Assembly (NCBI GenBank): GCA_015039465.1
Contig: MU130507.1
Span: 1-11,976, forward strand
Length of the DNA stretch: 11,976 bases
Reading direction: 5' to 3'
Source of the DNA: Phlegmacium glaucopus
Taxonomy: Eukaryota > Basidiomycota > Agaricomycetes > Agaricales > Cortinariaceae
Positions 8,895 to 11,976 of the stretch are shown piece after piece (within the stretch, counting starts at the first letter, position 1; every line of letters starts with the position of its first letter). The notes beneath the pieces are model-generated. The model saw nothing but the letters and a program-made list of their open reading frames with translations, ran no database searches and was not told the DNA's origin. A program made the position numbers and the translations under genes.

Positions 8895-10497
8895 TTATTT
8901 CACTGCCTTTTTTTTTTTCCTGATTGAATTGGTGGCGTTTGAGGCTTCGCCTTCTGTTGCTGTAGCCTCCTCGTCATCGTCTATCGCCCTTTTTTTGCCT
9001 TCTTTGGATATTGAAAGAGGGCCGGATCCCCCTGGGTTGGAAGTATGGGGACTCGCGAAGGAGGAATGAGTCACCTCGTTCGGCGTATTCGGAATAGTGA
9101 TAGGTTTGTTTGAACTTGCTTTTGTTCCTGTACCCGGGTGAAAAGCGTTAACGGCCTCTACTTGTTCTTTATGTTTCGTGGGCGATCTGGGCAGGTTGAT
9201 AGGGCCTTTCAACATTTGGGTCTTGTATGGCGATGTGTTCCGCTTCGCAGCACGTTCGAGAATTTTTATTTTGTTGGACTTACCAGTCTGTGGTCAGGAC
9301 GTCTATCACGCTTCGATATCACGTGTCTGCAACGCTCCCTTATATACCGCGTTTTGGCTTTGTTTACAGTTTTCCTCAGTTGTCATTTACTTTATTTCCC
9401 GACACTGAGGATGTGAGTTCATTAGACGTTATCTTCATATCTTTATGTAGCTAACTCTGACTCTAGCACGCCCTGTCGTGTCTAGGTGAATATATTAGTT
9501 GTCATTTACTTTATTTCCCGACACTGAGGATCACGCCCTGTCGTGTCTAGATTACATATTTGTGTAGCGATGGCAGTGAAAGTATTTCCCAGAACACCGT
9601 TTGAGTTTCTGTCTTTGATTGTGTAGTGTTTAAGCTGGAAATAAACAAGGACTAACGCTCCTTTGAGGGTAAGTTCGTGATCTTGAATCTTGATGAAGTT
9701 TCCAGACTCATCATAAGCCGGTAATGGGGTTGCACGCCATTTAGGGAGGATGGCCTTGAATGCTTTTTGGTGAGCATCCGTTATTGGGTACCCGTTCGAC
9801 CAATCTTCTTCGTCTTGAGCTGCATACTTGGTTGTAAGGCAGTACTTCTGTTAATAAATGCAGTGTACTCACAGTCGTATTCAAAATCCTTAATTTAAAT
9901 CAAGGGTGTAAACGGTTAGTCTAATATAACAAAGAAAACTTTCGACTCGGTGCGACTCACTCTTTTCTCAAATAGAGGCCATGAGAATTTCAAGCCTGTC
10001 TGATCTCCGTCAGTCACAATGAAATATTGAGGATGTGGTCCTTCCGAGACGGCTTTGTTTTGGATTCTTTCGATGCGTTCGATCCCTGTTTTGAAGTCTG
10101 AATGGAAAATTCCATCTGCTGACGGAGCGACAAGCATGAATTGTGCTTTCGCATTTTCCAAAGCGCCGTTATTGAAATTGGGATTGAAATTTCCGTGTGG
10201 CTCCAGAAAGAGTCGGTTTGACGAGATGGTTCCAACGACCGCACATGTTGCCCGTTCCGTAGGCTTGTCGTTTCGATCTTCCGAAACCATCATAAGCTCG
10301 CTTTGACGGGAAGTCTTCAGCCACATGAGCTGAGACTCGAAATCATCCGAAGCAATATAGGTAGGAGTGTTCATCAAGTCCGCTCGCGTCCATGGGGCGC
10401 TGAAAGCAGACTCACGGGAAGATGATGTACTTTTGGGATCAATTGCTTTGAGCGTTCACTCATTTCATTTTTAGATGACCTACTTTGAAGGTTCCAT
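8895..10497 (-). CDS. Hypothetical protein, spliced; one junction unresolved
   Basis: Unrecognised gene. Proposed exons: 10497-10484 (MEPS), 10399-9961, 9847-9556 and 9287-8895, with introns 10483-10400 and 9960-9848 in consistent phase. Exons 1-3 give about 248 residues with mixed, protein-like composition: APWTRADLMNTPTYIASDDF, later LVLVYFQLKHYTI and NTFTAIATQI. The last exon (130 residues plus TAA 8897-8895) starts TGKSNKIKILERAAKR, then NTSPYK, then a Ser/Thr/Pro-rich linker, and ends with KKRAIDDDEE and IRKKKKAVK, nuclear-localisation-like basic clusters. Exon 3 ends in phase 1 (donor GTAATC at 9555) but the last exon can only be entered in phase 0 (acceptor CACAG at 9288). Either a small exon lies in the 268-bp gap or the gene is broken. 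A nuclear location is inference; no catalytic motif is visible. Confidence 0.6.
9378..9550 (+). repeat. Two-part direct duplication inside an intron
   Basis: A 35-bp unit (starting AGTTGTCATTTACTTT) occurs at 9378-9412 and 9497-9531, identical in both. A 19-bp unit (CACGCCCTGTCGTGTCTAG) occurs at 9467-9485 and 9532-9550, also identical. In the right-hand copy the two units are contiguous; in the left-hand copy 54 bp separate them. All four lie in the gap between the third and last exons of the minus-strand hypothetical gene. Confidence 0.85.
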
Positions 10498-10596
10498 AAC
10501 TTTGACGACTGAATGGTATACAGGCAGAGTAGGTTTTGGGTGGATTTGGGGAAGGAGATAATGATTTTCTCTCGTCTGTTCTCCCTCTTTGTTTTC

Positions 10597-10598
<2 letters not shown>

Positions 10599-10632
<34 letters not shown>
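10599..10632. repeat. T34 homopolymer tract
   Basis: An uninterrupted run of 34 T on the plus strand (A on the minus strand), about 100 bp upstream of the start codon of the minus-strand hypothetical gene. It is placed like a promoter dA:dT tract; a retroposon tail is the alternative. Confidence 0.75.
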
Positions 10633-10633
<1 letters not shown>

Positions 10634-11136
10634 TGTAGATTGGAGAATTTCACCAATCATTCTATATCCGCCGTTCTATCATTGGTCGTAAACTCTCCCC
10701 TGTTTAATATTCGCATGATCAAAAATTTACCAATGCAAAATTTAGCAATGAAACGATCGAGTATGCACCGGACCCTAAGACTTCATGTTCATGACTTCCT
10801 GATCGTTTACCTTTTTTTTTTTTTTTTTACCTTTTTTTTTTTTTTTTTTGCCGAGTATTGAATCGATGGCACTTTTCAACGTGGTACTTTTTAAAAATCG
10901 AAGCATACACCAATTGGCTCTCCAACAAAAACAATGAAAAAAAAAAAAAAAAAAGGAGAAGACGAGCTGGACAGAGAAAAATTGGCATGTATTGTTGTCT
11001 GATTATTGTTGTTAGGGCCTTAATTTTCACTAAAATTAGAATTCAAACTTGAGGTTACCATGTGCGTTCATACCTCTAACGCAAGCTTATGTAAGACTTA
11101 TGGAATGTAGCTCAAGATCGCATTTCAGTCTTGTAG
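10633..11136. other. AT-rich spacer with further homopolymer tracts
   Basis: No gene is seen. It contains two adjacent T runs each preceded by ACC, T17 at 10812-10828 and T18 at 10832-10849, and an A18 run at 10937-10954. Open frames here are driven by these runs (poly-Phe or poly-Lys) and are not credible. ACCAAT-type boxes occur on either strand (for example near 10651, 10679 and 10909) but cannot be tied to a transcript. Confidence 0.5.
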
Positions 11137-11460
11137 ATGTTGTTTTCTCGTTACTTTAAAGAATCCATTGTCCCTTTTGTCATGGTCAGCATGCTCCATG
11201 ATTTTGTTTTGTGTTATCCCGCAGTCACTCTCGCTTATGCTCAATACGGTCAAGATTTCCATTTTGGAAACGCTAGTCAACTGTTATCTTCTCCCATGCA
11301 ACATTTTCAATCGTCCGTAGAAAGTGATGGATTGGCATATCATTTTATTGTTATCGGACAACTCACAGGCTTTAAAGTTATGGATGATTTGTGTTGCGCA
11401 GCAAACGAGTTGCTTATATGCGCAGAGCTGGTCGTGGTTATCTTACTAGCTTACCTTTGA
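11137..11460 (+). CDS. Possible small protein or exon, 107 aa, unassigned
   Basis: Opens with ATG just after a TTGTAG acceptor-like site and ends at TGA 11458-11460. The middle (VTLAYAQYGQDFHFGN.., then SPMQHFQSSVESDG) has balanced, protein-like composition; the end (CCAANELLICAELVVVILL) is hydrophobic and could be a membrane segment or a wrong frame. In another frame 11407-11469 reads KRVAYMRRAGRGYLTSLP.., also coding-like, so an unrecognised splice near 11380-11406 is possible. A GTATGT donor begins exactly at 11461. I recognise no family. Confidence 0.35.
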   Translation: MLFSRYFKESIVPFVMVSMLHDFVLCYPAVTLAYAQYGQDFHFGNASQLLSSPMQHFQSSVESDGLAYHFIVIGQLTGFKVMDDLCCAANELLICAELVVVILLAYL

Positions 11461-11794
11461 GTATGTAGAGTGTGCTACTAACTAGGTACTTAGATGTATA
11501 TCCAAGTGAAGTATATTAGCGGTGTATCTACTGCTTATATACTGTTTGTAGATGGTCTGTGCACACTATAAGCACAGCCCCTAGAAGCTACCTGGGGTAG
11601 CATGTGCGTGATAAGGATCGCACATGTGTGATGGCTATCACACGTTGGTCCGATGGTACGGACATCTACACTACGAGTATCTACTTGTATCTAATCTAAT
11701 CTAGTAGATAAGATAACTACTCGTTTAACAATTCGGTGAGTAGAATACTTTAGTGCATATTCTAAATTTTTATATGACTTTCATTGTTGTTCAG
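11461..11794 (+). other. Hairpin-rich segment, possible intron
   Basis: Bounded by GTATGT at 11461 and a pyrimidine-rich TTGTTGTTCAG ending at 11794, so it could be a 334-bp intron, long compared with the 53-113 bp introns elsewhere in the window. It holds seven consecutive hairpins with perfect stems of 5-8 bp: 11526-11553, 11557-11577, 11587-11601, 11602-11625, 11626-11643, 11648-11663 and 11678-11710, plus an alternative outer stem 11674-11679 with 11718-11723. The short repeat TCTAA occurs three times near 11690-11704 in the last loop. No known RNA family is recognised. Confidence 0.5.
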
Positions 11795-11941
11795 TTTGGC
11801 CGTTGTCTTTCACTCAACATTGGTCGAATGGAACCGTCATTGTCTATGGCAGCTCTGTTTCAGGCACAGTTGGATAATCTGGAACAAATTGAAGAAAATG
11901 ATGCGGTAGACAACGCAGTTAAAGCTCAAGCAAGTTCTTAG
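11795..11941 (+). CDS. Possible terminal exon, unassigned
   Basis: After the CAG acceptor at 11792-11794 the frame reads FGRCLSLNIGRMEPSLSM, then FQAQLDNLEQIEENDAVDNA and ends at TAG 11939-11941. The final 30 residues are acidic and helix-prone and look like a genuine protein terminus. The phase is 0. The obvious upstream donor at 11461 does not join the 11137-11460 frame in phase, so the upstream exon is uncertain. It may instead be a separate small gene starting at ATG 11828. Confidence 0.35.
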   Translation, partial: FGRCLSLNIGRMEPSLSMAALFQAQLDNLEQIEENDAVDNAVKAQASS

Positions 11942-11976
11942 ACTTAACTTTTTTGAAAAAAAATTATATTGATTGT

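Noticed and set aside
9816..9895. A 16-bp micro-exon (GATTTTGAATACGACT, minus strand) between exons 2 and 3 of the hypothetical gene
   Set aside because: Its flanking sites look usable, but including it puts a stop at the next junction; the single intron 9960-9848 keeps the frame.

Overview
The window looks like nuclear DNA of a filamentous fungus, most likely an intron-dense basidiomycete (Agaricomycetes-like). The main evidence is a 13-exon gene whose twelve introns, mostly 53-71 bp, all have GT..AG ends and keep the reading frame. Assignment below 'fungus, probably basidiomycete' is inference.

Left part (1-5277): repeat-rich DNA with no intact gene. A segment of about 750 bp occurs twice in the same orientation (1-750 and about 4150-4906), visibly diverged, roughly 75-80% identical by eye. 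Both copies hold matching pieces of a decayed protein-coding sequence. In copy 2 a phase-consistent 75-bp intron is still readable. Between them lies a terminal-inverted-repeat element (1653-2698) with perfect 25-bp ends and a 5-bp TAATT duplication on each side. Its right end contains a 132-bp unit that recurs almost unchanged at 8321-8452.

Middle (5278-8272, minus strand): an apparently intact SNF2-family ATPase of 757 residues, most like the fungal Uls1/Ris1 and Rrp1/Rrp2 group. All helicase motifs are present, but only a short Cys/His-rich stretch stands where relatives carry a RING finger. The 132-bp repeat and an A26 tract lie just upstream of its start codon.

Right-centre (8895-10497, minus strand): an unrecognised intron-containing gene ending in a low-complexity, basic tail. 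Between its third and last recognisable exons is a 268-bp gap containing two partly duplicated motifs, and the splice phases do not match across it. This part of the model is unresolved or the gene is broken.

Right end (10500-11976): several long dA:dT tracts, then a weakly supported plus-strand coding region (11137-11460 and 11795-11941). Between its two parts is the most unusual structure in the window: seven consecutive perfect-stem hairpins within 11526-11723. I see no rRNA, tRNA or CRISPR array. The genes do not form an operon or an obvious pathway; the SNF2 gene and the unknown gene are simply neighbours in the same orientation.
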